Shown one piece after another: positions 9,427 through 22,094 of a stretch of 64,000 nucleotides of DNA; position 1 is the first letter of the stretch; every line of letters starts with the position of its first letter. The stretch covers positions 124,001 to 188,000 of the forward strand of contig NZ_FCOP01000012.1 of the NCBI RefSeq assembly GCF_900021175.1, written 5' to 3'. The notes beneath the pieces were generated by a model. The model saw only the letters and a program-made list of their open reading frames with translations, was not told where the DNA came from and searched no databases. This DNA is from Pseudenterobacter timonensis. Lineage in GTDB: Bacteria; Pseudomonadota; Gammaproteobacteria; Enterobacterales; Enterobacteriaceae. The translations under genes and the position numbers were made by a program.

Positions 9427-10809
9427 TTATCCCATTAACATCCACGTTGCCGGCACGGCAGCAACCAGTAACAGGCCAATCACGATCCTTTCGCGATGCG
9501 TTAAGCCGGTTTTAAGCTGGTGCGAACGGCGAGCGTAGATAAAGACCAGCAGCCCGGGCGCGTAAAGCACAACCGAAAGCAGCAGATGCATCGGGCCGGA
9601 AGCATACAATAACCATAAGCCATAAATACAGGCTCCGATACCCACCCCATAATGAAGCGGGCGGGTGGCGATTTTTACCAGATAAGCGCCAACAAGGAAG
9701 TAGGGCACCAGAATCATCTCGGAGGCGATGGTTAACAGCGTGTTATAGTCCGAACCGGTCAGCCAGATAAGGATCAGGCAGATCTGCACGCTGGCATTGG
9801 TCAGCCACAGCGACGCCGAGGGCGCGTTATTCTTGTTCTGACGGGCGAACAGCCGCGGGAAGGCTTTATGAGTCGCCGCCAGAAAGGGGACTTCAGCGGC
9901 CATAATGGTCCAGCTCAGATAGGCGCCGCAGACGGAGACGATAAGCCCGGCGGCAATCACCACGTCGCCCCATGGCCCCATCATTTTCACCATCAATCCC
10001 GCCATTGACGGGTTGCGCATTTCCGCCAGCTCCGGCCTGGCTACAACGCCCAGCGAAAGCAGGGTAACCAGCAGATAAACGCCCAGCGCCGCCAGCACCG
10101 CCAGCAGCGTGGCGCGGCCGACGTCGCGTTTGTTACGGGCGCGGGCGGAGACCACCACCGCGCCCTCGACGCCGATAAAGACCCACAGGGTGATGAGCAT
10201 GGTATTTTTTACCTGCTCCCAGACCGGTACGCCCAGTGCGACGCCGCTAAAGTCGAGGCTGAAGATGTCCAGACGAAACGCCATAATCGCCAGCACGATA
10301 AAGAGTCCCAGCGGCAGAAGCTTCGCCAGCGTTGCCACCAGGTTAATGCTGGCAGCGGTCTGCACGCCGCGCAGCACCAGCCAGTGGACGAGCCACAGCA
10401 GTAGAGAAGCGCCCACGATCGACTGCCAGGTGTTGCCATCGCCGAAGATACGCAGCGTCGGCGTGTCGGTAAAAAAACTCAGCGCCGAAAAGACGATAAC
10501 CAGATAGGAGACGTTCGCGATCACCGCGCACAGCCAGTAGCCCCAGGCGGAACAAAAGCCAATCAGCTCGCCAAAACCTGCGCGGGCATAGGTAAAAATG
10601 CCACCATCCAGATCGGGGCGAATGCGCGTCAGCAGCAGCATGGCAAACGCCAGCAGCAGGATGCCGACGCCGGTAATCCCCCAGCCGATCAGCAGCGCGG
10701 CGGGACTGGCCACTTCTGCCATATTCTGCGGCAGGCTAAAGACGCCTGCCCCCAGCATGGAGCTTAAAACAAGCGCGGTTAAAGCGCTCAGGCCAAGTTT
10801 CTTTTCCAT
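9427..10809 (-). CDS. ydgI: YdgI, arginine:ornithine antiporter family (APC) transporter
   Basis: A 460-residue polytopic membrane protein of the amino acid-polyamine-organocation superfamily, with about 12 hydrophobic segments and the early APC motif SSMLGAGVFSLP near residue 18. It matches E. coli YdgI in length and sequence; that protein is classed with ArcD-type basic amino-acid antiporters, but its substrate has not been established to my knowledge. The open frame extends 38 codons further upstream, but the ATG at 10809 has an AGGAAG ribosome-binding site and yields the family start MEKKLGLSAL. The gap to folM is 40 bases, so the two may be co-transcribed. Confidence 0.94.
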   Translation of the reverse strand: MEKKLGLSALTALVLSSMLGAGVFSLPQNMAEVASPAALLIGWGITGVGILLLAFAMLLLTRIRPDLDGGIFTYARAGFGELIGFCSAWGYWLCAVIANVSYLVIVFSALSFFTDTPTLRIFGDGNTWQSIVGASLLLWLVHWLVLRGVQTAASINLVATLAKLLPLGLFIVLAIMAFRLDIFSLDFSGVALGVPVWEQVKNTMLITLWVFIGVEGAVVVSARARNKRDVGRATLLAVLAALGVYLLVTLLSLGVVARPELAEMRNPSMAGLMVKMMGPWGDVVIAAGLIVSVCGAYLSWTIMAAEVPFLAATHKAFPRLFARQNKNNAPSASLWLTNASVQICLILIWLTGSDYNTLLTIASEMILVPYFLVGAYLVKIATRPLHYGVGIGACIYGLWLLYASGPMHLLLSVVLYAPGLLVFIYARRSHQLKTGLTHRERIVIGLLLVAAVPATWMLMG

Positions 10810-10955
10810 TGGCTTCCTGTTGTGAAAGGGGGTAAATCCCGAATAATTATTTTGCGTAAGCGCATAAAAATGGTGGGTTACGCTAAGGCGCGGAATTTTA
10901 CGGAGTGTCAGGAACGCATGCAATGATATGTAGCAGAAATTCGAATAAATCGTTT

Positions 10956-10983
10956 AAAAAAGGCGGCCAGCGCCGCCTTTTTC
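10956..10983 (-). terminator. Rho-independent terminator after ydgH
   Basis: Stem of 9 or more base pairs (AAAGGCGGC and GCCGCCTTT, loop CAGC) followed on the minus strand by a T-run. It lies 8 bases beyond the ydgH stop, in the right orientation for it. Confidence 0.88.
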
Positions 10984-10990
10984 GGAGTGA

Positions 10991-11935
10991 TTACTTGTAA
11001 AGATCGGCACTAATGGTGATGTTGTTGCCCCGTTCCTGCCACTGACGGGTAATGTGATAGTATTTCGCCCCTTTCTTCGCGGCGCGCTTGGCGACCTGAT
11101 AGGAGATCTCGGTCATGTTGCCATAGTTACCAGTGAAGGTGACGCTATCGAACGGTACCATCTGCGCCGCGGTGACTTTGTTCACCTCTTCAATTTTGGT
11201 GCCATCCGGTAAGGTGACAGTGTAACGTCCACCTTTCGATGCCTGGGTTTCAAAGAAACGACCTACTTCCATGCTCGGCGCTGCGCTGGTGGCGACCCCA
11301 GGGATCTCCACTTTCTTCGCCTCTTCCCCGCCTTTGGCTAACGCTGCACGTCCGGCTTCAGAATCAGCCGGAATGGCATCCGGGCTCTGCAGCACACGTT
11401 TTTTGGCGTCGGCTTTATAGATAAACGCGGTGATACGCTGGTTGCCGCCCTGGTTGGCATCAACCTGGCGCACAATATAGAAGGCGTAGGCCCCTTTCTC
11501 TTTCGCGGCTTTGGTGATGGCGTCGTTCACTTCCGGCTGGCTGCGGTAGAAGCCCTGCACGGTCACCGTGTCGAAGGGTTCAAGCTCAATGGCCTGATCC
11601 TTGGGCAGCTCCATCACGCCGTTGATGATACGGTTTTTAGGCGCATCCGCTTTTGGCGCATCTTCTTTATAGAGATCGGTGACCACACGTAAGTTGCCAC
11701 CGCTGCCATAATCAGAGGTATCAACCACGTAAAAAGAGGCGGCGCCCTCTTTATCCGCACGACGTGAGGCCGCGTCCACGGCATCGCCAATGGAGTTGAA
11801 GCGACCGGTTATCACCACGCGGTCATAAGGTTTCAACGCTGCCGCTTGCTCCGGCGTTAACTCTGTCGCGGCGTTAGCAGACAGAGCGGTCGCAGAAAGG
11901 AGTGCGGACGCCAGGAGAGTGTTCTTAAGCTTCAT
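10991..11935 (-). CDS. ydgH: YdgH, periplasmic protein with three YdgH/BhsA-type (DUF1471) domains
   Basis: The 314-residue product begins with a signal peptide (MKLKNTLLASALLSATALSANAA, cleaved after ANA) and then carries three similar domains of about 60-70 residues. Each contains an F(D/N)S- or FDT-type turn, an AxKKGA-like helix and an aromatic YxI or YVV strand (around residues 35-90, 135-190 and 255-314). E. coli YdgH has the same length and arrangement. Members of the family are stress-related periplasmic or outer-membrane proteins; the role of YdgH itself is not established. It is a single-gene unit with its own terminator. Confidence 0.94.
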   Translation of the reverse strand: MKLKNTLLASALLSATALSANAATELTPEQAAALKPYDRVVITGRFNSIGDAVDAASRRADKEGAASFYVVDTSDYGSGGNLRVVTDLYKEDAPKADAPKNRIINGVMELPKDQAIELEPFDTVTVQGFYRSQPEVNDAITKAAKEKGAYAFYIVRQVDANQGGNQRITAFIYKADAKKRVLQSPDAIPADSEAGRAALAKGGEEAKKVEIPGVATSAAPSMEVGRFFETQASKGGRYTVTLPDGTKIEEVNKVTAAQMVPFDSVTFTGNYGNMTEISYQVAKRAAKKGAKYYHITRQWQERGNNITISADLYK

Positions 11936-15394
<3,459 letters not shown>

Positions 15395-15413
15395 ACCGCG
15401 CTGCCGCTTATCT

Positions 15414-15436
15414 AACCGCCCGACAGGGCGGTTTTT
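15414..15436 (+). terminator. Rho-independent terminator of pntAB
   Basis: Stem AACCGCCC / GGGCGGTT with loop GACA and a following TTTTT run, 20 bases after the pntB stop. Confidence 0.93.
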
Positions 15437-15503
15437 CTTAATTCCGCCGTCTGCTCATTCCTTCTGTCTATACTTTTAATTTTGCGTAGCGCGAGGAGGA
15501 ATA

Positions 15504-16619
15504 ATGCAATTTTTGTCACGTTTCAACATCATAGAACTGGCCATGACGCCACAGTTCTGGGTGGGGGTCGCCACCGTCATTATCTTGACGTTTCTGGTTT
15601 ATTGGCTGCTCAACCGTCTGGTGGGGTTTGCCAAGAAAGGGATCGCTACCTGGGGGGATAAACATCCCACTACTAACAGGATGCGGTTTATCCTGACCGA
15701 TATCCTCAACCGTACCAGCCGGTTCCTCCTTTTTGTGGTCGCTTTTCTCTTCAGCCTGCGTTTCGTCGATCTGCCGGACAGGCTTTACGGCACGCTGAGC
15801 CACGCGTGGTTCCTGGTGCTGGCGATACAGGTGGCCCTGTGGTTCGATCAGGGTGTCGTCTCGTGGCTTCGCCATGTAATGCGTGCGCCGGGCAGCCATA
15901 AAAATCCCGTTACGCTGGTCATTACCGGCCTGATCCTGCGCGCTATCGTCTGGTCGGTGATGTTGCTTTCGATTCTCGCCAACGCCGGGGTAAATATCAC
16001 CGCGCTGGTGGCGAGTCTGGGGGTAGGGGGTATCGCCATCGCGCTGGCGGTGCAGACTATCCTCAGCGACGTTTTCGCCTCGTTGTCCATCGGCTTTGAC
16101 AAGCCTTTTGAAATTGGCGACTTCGTGGTCTTTAACGATGTGGCGGGTACGGTGGAACACATTGGCCTGAAAACCACCCGTATTCGCAGCCTGAGCGGGG
16201 AGCAGATCGTCTGCGGTAACGCCATCCTCCTGCAGCAGACGCTGCATAACTACAAGCGGATGCAGACGCGACGTATCGTCTTTACCTTTGGCGTCGCCAC
16301 CAATACCCCCGCAGAGAAGCTGCGCCTCATCGGCGGGATGGTGAAGCAGATTATCACCGATGTCGGTGAGACGAACTTCGATCGCGCCCACTTCCTCGGC
16401 TTTGACACCGACCGCCTGACCTTTGAAGTGGTGCATATTGTCAATACCGCCGACTACAACAAATACATGGATATTCAGCAGGAGATCAATATTCGCATTC
16501 TGGAAGGGCTACGTGAACAGGATGTGGAACTGGCGCTGCCGAGCATGGTGCTCCATGCGCCGTGGATGAAAAAAGGAGAACGTCCGCAGCCGCAGCCACA
16601 GCCGGTAACGGAAAGCTAA
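15504..16619 (+). CDS. MscS-family mechanosensitive ion channel
   Basis: The 371-residue product has an N-terminal hydrophobic segment (about 15-38), further membrane segments around 70-90, 98-118 and 135-160, and then the signature pore helix of the MscS family, ITALVASLGVGGIAIALAVQ followed by a stretch ending FEIGDFV. After this comes the cytoplasmic beta domain. The C-terminus is proline- and glutamine-rich (residues about 358-368). It is not YnaI, whose N-terminal region differs; I could not match it to a named K-12 channel. Its role is probably release of osmolytes on hypo-osmotic stress, inferred from the family. AGGAGGA precedes the ATG, and it has its own terminator. Confidence 0.88.
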   Translation: MQFLSRFNIIELAMTPQFWVGVATVIILTFLVYWLLNRLVGFAKKGIATWGDKHPTTNRMRFILTDILNRTSRFLLFVVAFLFSLRFVDLPDRLYGTLSHAWFLVLAIQVALWFDQGVVSWLRHVMRAPGSHKNPVTLVITGLILRAIVWSVMLLSILANAGVNITALVASLGVGGIAIALAVQTILSDVFASLSIGFDKPFEIGDFVVFNDVAGTVEHIGLKTTRIRSLSGEQIVCGNAILLQQTLHNYKRMQTRRIVFTFGVATNTPAEKLRLIGGMVKQIITDVGETNFDRAHFLGFDTDRLTFEVVHIVNTADYNKYMDIQQEINIRILEGLREQDVELALPSMVLHAPWMKKGERPQPQPQPVTES

Positions 16620-16622
16620 AAA

Positions 16623-16646
16623 AAAGCCCGCCATCAGGCGGGCTTT
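16623..16646. terminator. Bidirectional terminator between the MscS-type gene and uspE
   Basis: Ten-base stem AAAGCCCGCC / GGCGGGCTTT with loop ATCA; the A-run on the left and the T-containing right arm let it serve the convergent genes on both strands. Confidence 0.9.
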
Positions 16647-16659
16647 AGCTTGCGTACGG

Positions 16660-17610
16660 TTAGTCGTCCTCGTCGTCATCCAGCTCGACTGGCGTCTGGT
16701 ACTCATCGGGCTTGATGACCAGCAGGTCGCAGCGCAGGTGATCGATCACCTGTTCGGCGGTATTGCCGAGGAAGGCGGCAGAGATACCGGTGCGGCCAAT
16801 GGTGCCCAGCACCACAATCCCCGCCTGAAGATGCTCGGAGAGATCCGGGATAACCTCTTCTGGCAACCCTTTCTCGACGTGTGTCATTTTCTCGTCAATG
16901 CCGAATTTCTGGCGCAGCGCCTTCATCGCCAGCAGATGCTGACCGCGAATAGCGTCGTTATAGACGCTTGGATCAAATTCAGGCAGTTCGATAGCGATGT
17001 TGATAGGGGTAACCGGGTAGGCGCCCACCAGATGAACTTCGGTATGGTTGACCTGATCGGCCAGATGCAGGGTCTCCTTCACCAGTTTTTCGTTCAGAGA
17101 ATTATGATAATCCTCTTCGCTGGCCAGGTTTACGGCCACCAGCGCCTTGCCTCCCTCCGGCCACGGCTGATCTTTCACCATCCAGACCGGGCAAGGGCAT
17201 TTACGCAGCAGGTGCCAGTCGGTAGGGGTGAAAATTACCGCTTCCAGCTTGTCATGCTGGTGCGCCATCTTCAGCAGCAGATCGTGACCCCCGCTGACCA
17301 CTTCCTGAATAATGGCTTCAAAAGGACGGTTATGCCACACCACTTTAATATCAATGGGGACACCGGCTTCGAGATAATATTTTGCCTGCTCGCGGATCCA
17401 CGCGGTACGCTGGCTGATCACTCCCTGACGCATTGCGGTGCGTTCGTCAGGCGACAGAAGGGTGGTCATTTCGTATGAGAAGTCATAAATCGGCAAAAAT
17501 GCTTTGATTTTGCCACCAATCCGTTGATGTAAATATACAGCTCGCCGCAAGGCCGGTTGATCGTCCTGGTTAGGATCGATGGCGACCAGCATATTGTGAT
17601 AATTTGCCAT
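16660..17610 (-). CDS. uspE: Universal stress protein UspE (tandem Usp domains)
   Basis: A 316-residue cytoplasmic protein with two universal stress protein domains (about 1-150 and 160-305) and an acidic tail, EDD repeats at the very end. The first domain begins [20 protein letters not shown], and the second carries the nucleotide-site-like [18 protein letters not shown] motif. Length and sequence equal E. coli UspE, which affects stress resistance, motility and adhesion. It lies 131 bases downstream of fnr in the same direction, as in E. coli. Confidence 0.96.
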   Translation of the reverse strand: MANYHNMLVAIDPNQDDQPALRRAVYLHQRIGGKIKAFLPIYDFSYEMTTLLSPDERTAMRQGVISQRTAWIREQAKYYLEAGVPIDIKVVWHNRPFEAIIQEVVSGGHDLLLKMAHQHDKLEAVIFTPTDWHLLRKCPCPVWMVKDQPWPEGGKALVAVNLASEEDYHNSLNEKLVKETLHLADQVNHTEVHLVGAYPVTPINIAIELPEFDPSVYNDAIRGQHLLAMKALRQKFGIDEKMTHVEKGLPEEVIPDLSEHLQAGIVVLGTIGRTGISAAFLGNTAEQVIDHLRCDLLVIKPDEYQTPVELDDDEDD

Positions 17611-17741
17611 ACAGTTCTCCTTACAACTGCACCTCAGTCTGTAATAAAGAGAGTAACCTATATATGGTGAATGAAACAGGGGAGAAGTTTTTGCCAGATC
17701 AATAAATCAAAAAATTTATCGATCCGGCAGGGGGAGAGAAA

Positions 17742-18494
17742 TCAGGCGACGTTACGGGTATGTCCGGCGAGGATTGCCAGCGCATCGCTATTTTCGATAG
17801 TGATGTACTTCCCTTTAACCGCCAGCATGCCGCTTTTCTGGAAACGGCCCAGCAGACGGCTGATGGTTTCCACGGTCAGGCCCAGATAGTTGCCAATATC
17901 GCCGCGCGTCATGGTGAGGCGGAACTCACGCGGCGAGAAGCCGCGCTGGGCAAAACGGCGGGAGAGGTTATAGATAAAGGCCGCCAGGCGCTCTTCCGCA
18001 TTCTTTTTGGAGAGCAGCAGGATCATATCCTGATCGCCTTTGATTTCGCCGCTCATCAGGCGCATCATCTGCTGGCGCAGGTTGGGCATTTTCCCTGACA
18101 GATCGTCGAGCGTTTCGAAAGGAATTTCGCACACCATCGAGGTTTCCAGCGCCTGCGCAAAGCTCGGGTGATGGCCGGTACCGATGGCGTCAAAGCCCAC
18201 CAGATCGCCTGCCAGGTGGAAACCGGTGATCTGCTCGTCGCCCTGTTCGGTAATGGTGTAGCTCTTGATCGTGCCAGAGCGGATAGCATAGAGCGATTTC
18301 AGTTCGTCTCCCGCTTTGAACAGCGTCTGCCCTTTCTGAATAGGCTTCTTGCGCTCGATAATATTATCAAGCTGATCGAGTTCATGCTCATTCAGGGTAA
18401 ACGGGATACAGAGCTGGCTGATGCTGCAATCCTGGCAATGGATAGCACAACCGCCAGACTGAATGCGTCGTATAATTCGCTTTTCCGGGATCAT
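17742..18494 (-). CDS. fnr: FNR, oxygen-responsive transcriptional regulator
   Basis: Global anaerobic regulator of the CRP family. The 250-residue product has the N-terminal cluster cysteines at 16, 20, 23 and 29 (of which 20, 23, 29 and the Cys in the SMVCEIPF segment near 122 hold the 4Fe-4S cluster in E. coli), a cyclic-nucleotide-like beta-roll, a dimer helix and the helix-turn-helix with the TVETISRLL recognition helix that reads TTGAT half-sites. The open frame starts four codons earlier with TTG; the ATG at 18494 gives the E. coli start [10 protein letters not shown]. An FNR box upstream implies autoregulation. Confidence 0.98.
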   Translation of the reverse strand: MIPEKRIIRRIQSGGCAIHCQDCSISQLCIPFTLNEHELDQLDNIIERKKPIQKGQTLFKAGDELKSLYAIRSGTIKSYTITEQGDEQITGFHLAGDLVGFDAIGTGHHPSFAQALETSMVCEIPFETLDDLSGKMPNLRQQMMRLMSGEIKGDQDMILLLSKKNAEERLAAFIYNLSRRFAQRGFSPREFRLTMTRGDIGNYLGLTVETISRLLGRFQKSGMLAVKGKYITIENSDALAILAGHTRNVA

Positions 18495-18513
18495 AAGTCT
18501 GCTCAAGCCTTAA

Positions 18514-18527
18514 TTGATATTGGTCAA
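18514..18527. promoter_or_regulatory. FNR box in the fnr promoter region
   Basis: TTGAT-ATTG-GTCAA, nine of ten bases of the palindromic consensus TTGAT-N4-ATCAA, 20 bases upstream of the fnr start codon. Its place is consistent with the known negative autoregulation of fnr. Confidence 0.75.
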
Positions 18528-18678
18528 TTTTAACATCTTTTTAGTGCGGGCGTAAGCCTGGCAGACTATCAATGCAAGCGCTGTGGAATAGTATGCGCCC
18601 ATCTTCTTGAAATTCCACAGGTTCACTGGGGGATTGCCCTCCCGGATGCGAAAAATTCCGCACTAAATGCCTGGTTTT

Positions 18679-19194
18679 TTACAGCAATAAATAGCCTTCA
18701 TGGCGCAACAGCCACTCTTTGCGCTGGACGCCGCCGGCGTAGCCGGTCATGGTGCCGTTACGTCCGATCACGCGATGGCAAGGCACCACTATGCTGACCG
18801 GGTTAGAGCCGTTAGCGGCGCCTACGGCTCTGGCGGCACCGGCCCGGCCAAGCTGCTCTGCAAGCTGGCCGTAATGCATCACCTGGCCGCAGGGAATGGT
18901 GCGAAGGGTTTTCCACACCTCACGCTGGAAAGGGGTACCGCCGGTTTCGGTGGGAAGATCGTCGATAATGCTCAGCTCCCCTTCAAAATAGGCGGTGAGT
19001 TTATCGCACAGGCCGCCGGGGTTGACGGCGTTCACCCGCTCATAGCCTTCGGCGCGATAGTGGATATGGAGTAACTCCTCCATGCGGGCGCTGTGCTCCT
19101 GCCACTCTACCGCCCGCAGGCGATAGCGCTCATCGCAAATTACCCACAGCGGTCCAAGCGGAGTGGGGATGAGTTCCTGTAATAACGTTAACAT
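18679..19194 (-). CDS. ogt: Methylated-DNA--[protein]-cysteine S-methyltransferase (constitutive)
   Basis: Repairs O6-alkylguanine and O4-alkylthymine by irreversible transfer to its own cysteine. The 171-residue product has the family active site [10 protein letters not shown] with acceptor Cys139, the helix-turn-helix region [20 protein letters not shown] before it and the substrate-loop GYAGG after it. It is the short Ogt type without the Ada N-terminal sensor domain, and equals E. coli Ogt in length. It lies upstream of fnr in the same direction. Confidence 0.97.
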   Translation of the reverse strand: MLTLLQELIPTPLGPLWVICDERYRLRAVEWQEHSARMEELLHIHYRAEGYERVNAVNPGGLCDKLTAYFEGELSIIDDLPTETGGTPFQREVWKTLRTIPCGQVMHYGQLAEQLGRAGAARAVGAANGSNPVSIVVPCHRVIGRNGTMTGYAGGVQRKEWLLRHEGYLLL

Positions 19195-19425
19195 GCGATC
19201 TTCCCTCGGTATGTTGAGGGTAAATCATCGCTATATTGAATAGCGGAAGCAAGTCTCGCGGCGCAAATTCCGGAGTACGCCTTTTGGATGATATAAAATA
19301 ATGAAAATCGCGGCGCAATATTTATCCGGTCACAAAGGGATGGGCGATTAAATTTTCGGCGAGAATCATCATTATCTATTTTGCATTACAGAAAGGTTAA
19401 ATCAGGCGCGTAAGAGAGAGGTTAA

Positions 19426-19521
19426 ATAAAAAATTAGAGCCTGCCGACATCGGACAGGCTCTACAGTCCACACAGCAGTGCATCCCTTCGCATTCCCACG
19501 TCTTTTCTCCGGGTCGCAGGT
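19426..19521 (-). ncRNA. mcaS: McaS small regulatory RNA
   Basis: The minus strand from 19521 down reads ACCTGCGACCCGGAGAAA and continues to GGATGCACTGCTGTG and GACTGTAGAGCCTG, ending in a stem (AGAGCCTG / CAGGCTCT) followed by AATTTTTT. The 3' half is almost identical to E. coli McaS, and the locus is directly upstream of smrA (ydaL) as in E. coli. McaS is an Hfq-binding, CRP-activated sRNA that acts on csgD and flhD and also titrates CsrA through GGA motifs. Here the 5' half keeps length and three GGA motifs but differs at many bases. The -10-like TATAAA lies at 19529-19534. Coordinates of the ends are estimates from the alignment in memory. Confidence 0.85.
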
Positions 19522-19564
19522 TTATCCATTTATAACAGCTTTTAATTAAAAATAAAGCGCAAGG

Positions 19565-19580
19565 GGTGATTGATTTCACG
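19565..19580. promoter_or_regulatory. Candidate CRP site upstream of mcaS
   Basis: GGTGA-TTGATT-TCACG matches eight of the ten half-site bases of TGTGA-N6-TCACA. It is centred about 51 bases upstream of the estimated mcaS start, which is not a standard class I or II spacing, so either the RNA start is misplaced or the site acts differently. Confidence 0.5.
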
Positions 19581-19781
19581 ATTTTTTAACTTACATTTCC
19601 TTTTCCGCTCTGTTCATATTTAGTTTAATAAGCCCAACGATTTTTTATTAGCCCTGTCATTCTTTTCATAATGTAATTATTACGCCCCTGACCGGTACGT
19701 TTTCTACATCCGACACCGTGCCATTGAGGCGGTCGTCGCGCGCAGGTATAGTACTGCTTCAGTTGCAGACGGAGGATTGCC

Positions 19782-20345
19782 ATGAACCCTGACGACAAAT
19801 CGCTCTTTCTTGACGCCATGGAAGATGTCCAGCCCCTGAAACGTTGCACGGATATACACTGGCAGCCAAACCGCAATCAGCGCGCCAGACGGACGATCGA
19901 TATCGCGCAGCTCGACAACTTTTTAACGACCGGCTTTCTGGATGTGCTGCCGCTTGCTGAGCCGCTCTTTTTCCAGCGCACGGGCGTGCAGCGGGGAGTG
20001 ATTGAGAAGCTTCGCAGCGGTAAGTACCCCCGGCAGGCCAGCCTCAACCTGCTGCGCCAGCCTGTAGAACAGTGCCGACAAATGCTGTTTTCTTTTATTA
20101 AGCAGGCGCAGAAAGAGGGCATGCGAAACCTGATTATTATTCATGGCAAAGGACGTGAGGCACAGTCGCACCCTAACATCGTGCGCAGTTATCTGGCGCG
20201 CTGGTTAACCGAGTTTGAAGAAGTGCAGGCGTTTTGCGCCGCTCTCCCGCACCACGGCGGCAGCGGGGCGTGTTACGTTGCGCTGCGTAAATCAAACGAG
20301 GCCCGTCTGGAGAACTGGGAGCGGCACGCCAGGCGCAGCCGTTAA
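19782..20345 (+). CDS. smrA: Smr-domain DNA endonuclease SmrA
   Basis: The 187-residue product equals E. coli SmrA (YdaL) in length. Residues 1-80 include the conserved KSLFLDAMEDVQPLKR and LDNFLTTGFLD segments of the family. The Smr domain (about 85-170) shows the LIIIHGKGR motif at 117-125 and the HHGGSGACYVAL motif starting at 157. Smr domains related to MutS2 have nicking nuclease activity; the cellular role of SmrA is not known. An AGGA-type ribosome-binding site precedes the ATG. It stands alone, divergent from mcaS. Confidence 0.95.
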   Translation: MNPDDKSLFLDAMEDVQPLKRCTDIHWQPNRNQRARRTIDIAQLDNFLTTGFLDVLPLAEPLFFQRTGVQRGVIEKLRSGKYPRQASLNLLRQPVEQCRQMLFSFIKQAQKEGMRNLIIIHGKGREAQSHPNIVRSYLARWLTEFEEVQAFCAALPHHGGSGACYVALRKSNEARLENWERHARRSR

Positions 20346-20600
20346 TCCTTTCACTTTTCACCTGGCGGGCCATACGCGCCCGCGCTAAACAAATGCTTGT
20401 CGGGTGTAGCAACTAGATAACCCATTTGGTCTAAAATTCGTGTAGTATGTGCGCCCACGGATCGTCATGGGCGCCATACGCGTTGCCCTGCTGTGTATCA
20501 TGAAAGAGATATCTGTCAGTGAGGGAGTCTTTTAAAGGCTCGCTCGCTGTTTTTGCAAGTCTATAAGACGCCTGTGAAGGCGACACCTGAAGGAAGCTCA

Positions 20601-21476
20601 ATGAGCGAGAAATTACAGAAAGTGCTGGCCCGTGCTGGCCACGGTTCACGCCGTGAAATCGAATCCATCATCGAAGCGGGCCGCGTCAGCGTCGACGGTA
20701 AAGTGGCGAAGCTTGGCGATCGCGTCGAGATCGTTCCGGGACTGAAAATCCGTCTCGACGGCCATCTTATCTCGGTAAAAGAGTCCGCCGAGCAGATCTG
20801 CCGCGTGCTGGCTTACTATAAACCAGAAGGCGAGCTCTGCACCCGCAACGACCCTGAAGGCCGCCCGACGGTGTTTGACCGTCTGCCTAAACTGCGCGGC
20901 GCGCGCTGGATCGCGGTAGGGCGTCTCGACGTCAATACCTGCGGCCTGCTGCTCTTTACCACCGACGGTGAACTGGCAAACCGCCTGATGCACCCCAGCC
21001 GTGAAGTGGAGCGCGAATATGCTGTGCGCGTGTTCGGCCAGGTGGATGAGAATAAGCTGCGTGAACTGTCGCGCGGCGTGCAGCTGGAAGATGGCCCGGC
21101 GGCGTTCAAGACCATCAAATTTACCGGCGGCGAGGGGATTAACCAGTGGTATAACGTCACCCTGACAGAGGGTCGTAACCGTGAGGTGCGCCGTCTGTGG
21201 GAAGCGGTGGGGGTACAGGTCAGCCGCCTGATCCGCGTTCGCTACGGCGATATTCTGCTGCCGAAAGGTCTGCCGCGTGGTGGCTATACGGAGCTGGACC
21301 TGACCCAGACTAACTACCTGCGCGAGCTGGTGGGCCTGAAGCCGGAAACCAGTTCGAAAGTGGCGGTGGAAAAAGATCGTCGCCGGATGAAGGCGAATCA
21401 GATCCGCCGGGCGGTAAAACGTCACAGCCAGGTGAACAGCGCCCGACGCTCCTCTGGCCGCAACAATAACGGCTAA
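20601..21476 (+). CDS. rluB: 23S rRNA pseudouridine(2605) synthase RluB
   Basis: Modifies U2605 of 23S rRNA. The 291-residue product has an N-terminal S4 RNA-binding domain (about 1-60) and the RsuA/RluB-type catalytic domain with Asp110 in the [14 protein letters not shown] motif, then a basic tail rich in Arg, Lys, Asn and Ser. The ATG at 20601 follows AAGGAAG; the 16 codons open upstream have no similarity to the family. A 7-base inverted repeat, GCGCCCA / TGGGCGC, at 20451-20474 lies in the leader region. Position 110 and total length match E. coli. Confidence 0.96.
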   Translation: MSEKLQKVLARAGHGSRREIESIIEAGRVSVDGKVAKLGDRVEIVPGLKIRLDGHLISVKESAEQICRVLAYYKPEGELCTRNDPEGRPTVFDRLPKLRGARWIAVGRLDVNTCGLLLFTTDGELANRLMHPSREVEREYAVRVFGQVDENKLRELSRGVQLEDGPAAFKTIKFTGGEGINQWYNVTLTEGRNREVRRLWEAVGVQVSRLIRVRYGDILLPKGLPRGGYTELDLTQTNYLRELVGLKPETSSKVAVEKDRRRMKANQIRRAVKRHSQVNSARRSSGRNNNG

Positions 21477-21481
21477 TATAG

Positions 21482-21506
21482 AACCCGGCTCAGGCCGGGT
21501 TTTTTC
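21482..21506 (+). terminator. Rho-independent terminator of rluB
   Basis: Stem AACCCGGC / GCCGGGTT, loop TCAG, followed by TTTTTT. It sits directly against the convergent btuR stop. Confidence 0.92.
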
Positions 21507-22094
21507 TTAATAGTCGATCCCCGCCTGCGCCTTGATACCGGCATCAAACGCATGCTTCACCGGACGAAGCTCGCTTACCGTATCGGCATAGTCGAGCAGT
21601 TCCCGGTGGCAGCCCCGTCCGGTAATGATCACCGTCTGGTGCACAGGGCGGTTTTTCAGGGCGTGTAATACCTCTTCAAGCGGCAGATAGTCGTAGGCCA
21701 CCATATAAGTAATCTCATCGAGCAGCACCATGTTGAGCGTCGGGTCGGCGAGCATACGTTTCGCATGTTCCCAGGCCGCAAGGCAGGCGGCAGTATCACT
21801 CTCACGGTTCTGCGTATCCCAGGTGAAGCCGGTCGCCATCACCTGAAACTCGACGCCGTGCGGCTCCAGCAGGTTACGCTCGCCGTTGGGCCACTCCCCT
21901 TTGATAAACTGCACCACACCGACGCGCTGTCCATGTCCCACCGCGCGGGTTGCCGTGCCAAACGCGGCGGTGGTTTTGCCCTTGCCATTGCCGGTAAAGA
22001 CGATGACGATGCCGCGCTCGTCCTGCGCGGCGGCTACCCGGGCATCCACCTGTTCCTTAAGACGCTGCTGACGCTGCTGATGGCGGTCGCTCAT
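21507..22094 (-). CDS. btuR: Cob(I)yrinic acid a,c-diamide adenosyltransferase
   Basis: Transfers the adenosyl group of ATP to the cobalt of corrinoids, making adenosylcobalamin precursors. The 195-residue product has the P-loop variant GNGKGKTTAAFG at about 35-46, the conserved VQFIKGEW segment and the LLDEITYM strand. It is nearly the length of E. coli BtuR (196 aa), also named CobA or CobO. Its start overlaps the stop of yciK by 4 bases, so the two genes are translationally coupled. Confidence 0.96.
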   Translation of the reverse strand: MSDRHQQRQQRLKEQVDARVAAAQDERGIVIVFTGNGKGKTTAAFGTATRAVGHGQRVGVVQFIKGEWPNGERNLLEPHGVEFQVMATGFTWDTQNRESDTAACLAAWEHAKRMLADPTLNMVLLDEITYMVAYDYLPLEEVLHALKNRPVHQTVIITGRGCHRELLDYADTVSELRPVKHAFDAGIKAQAGIDY

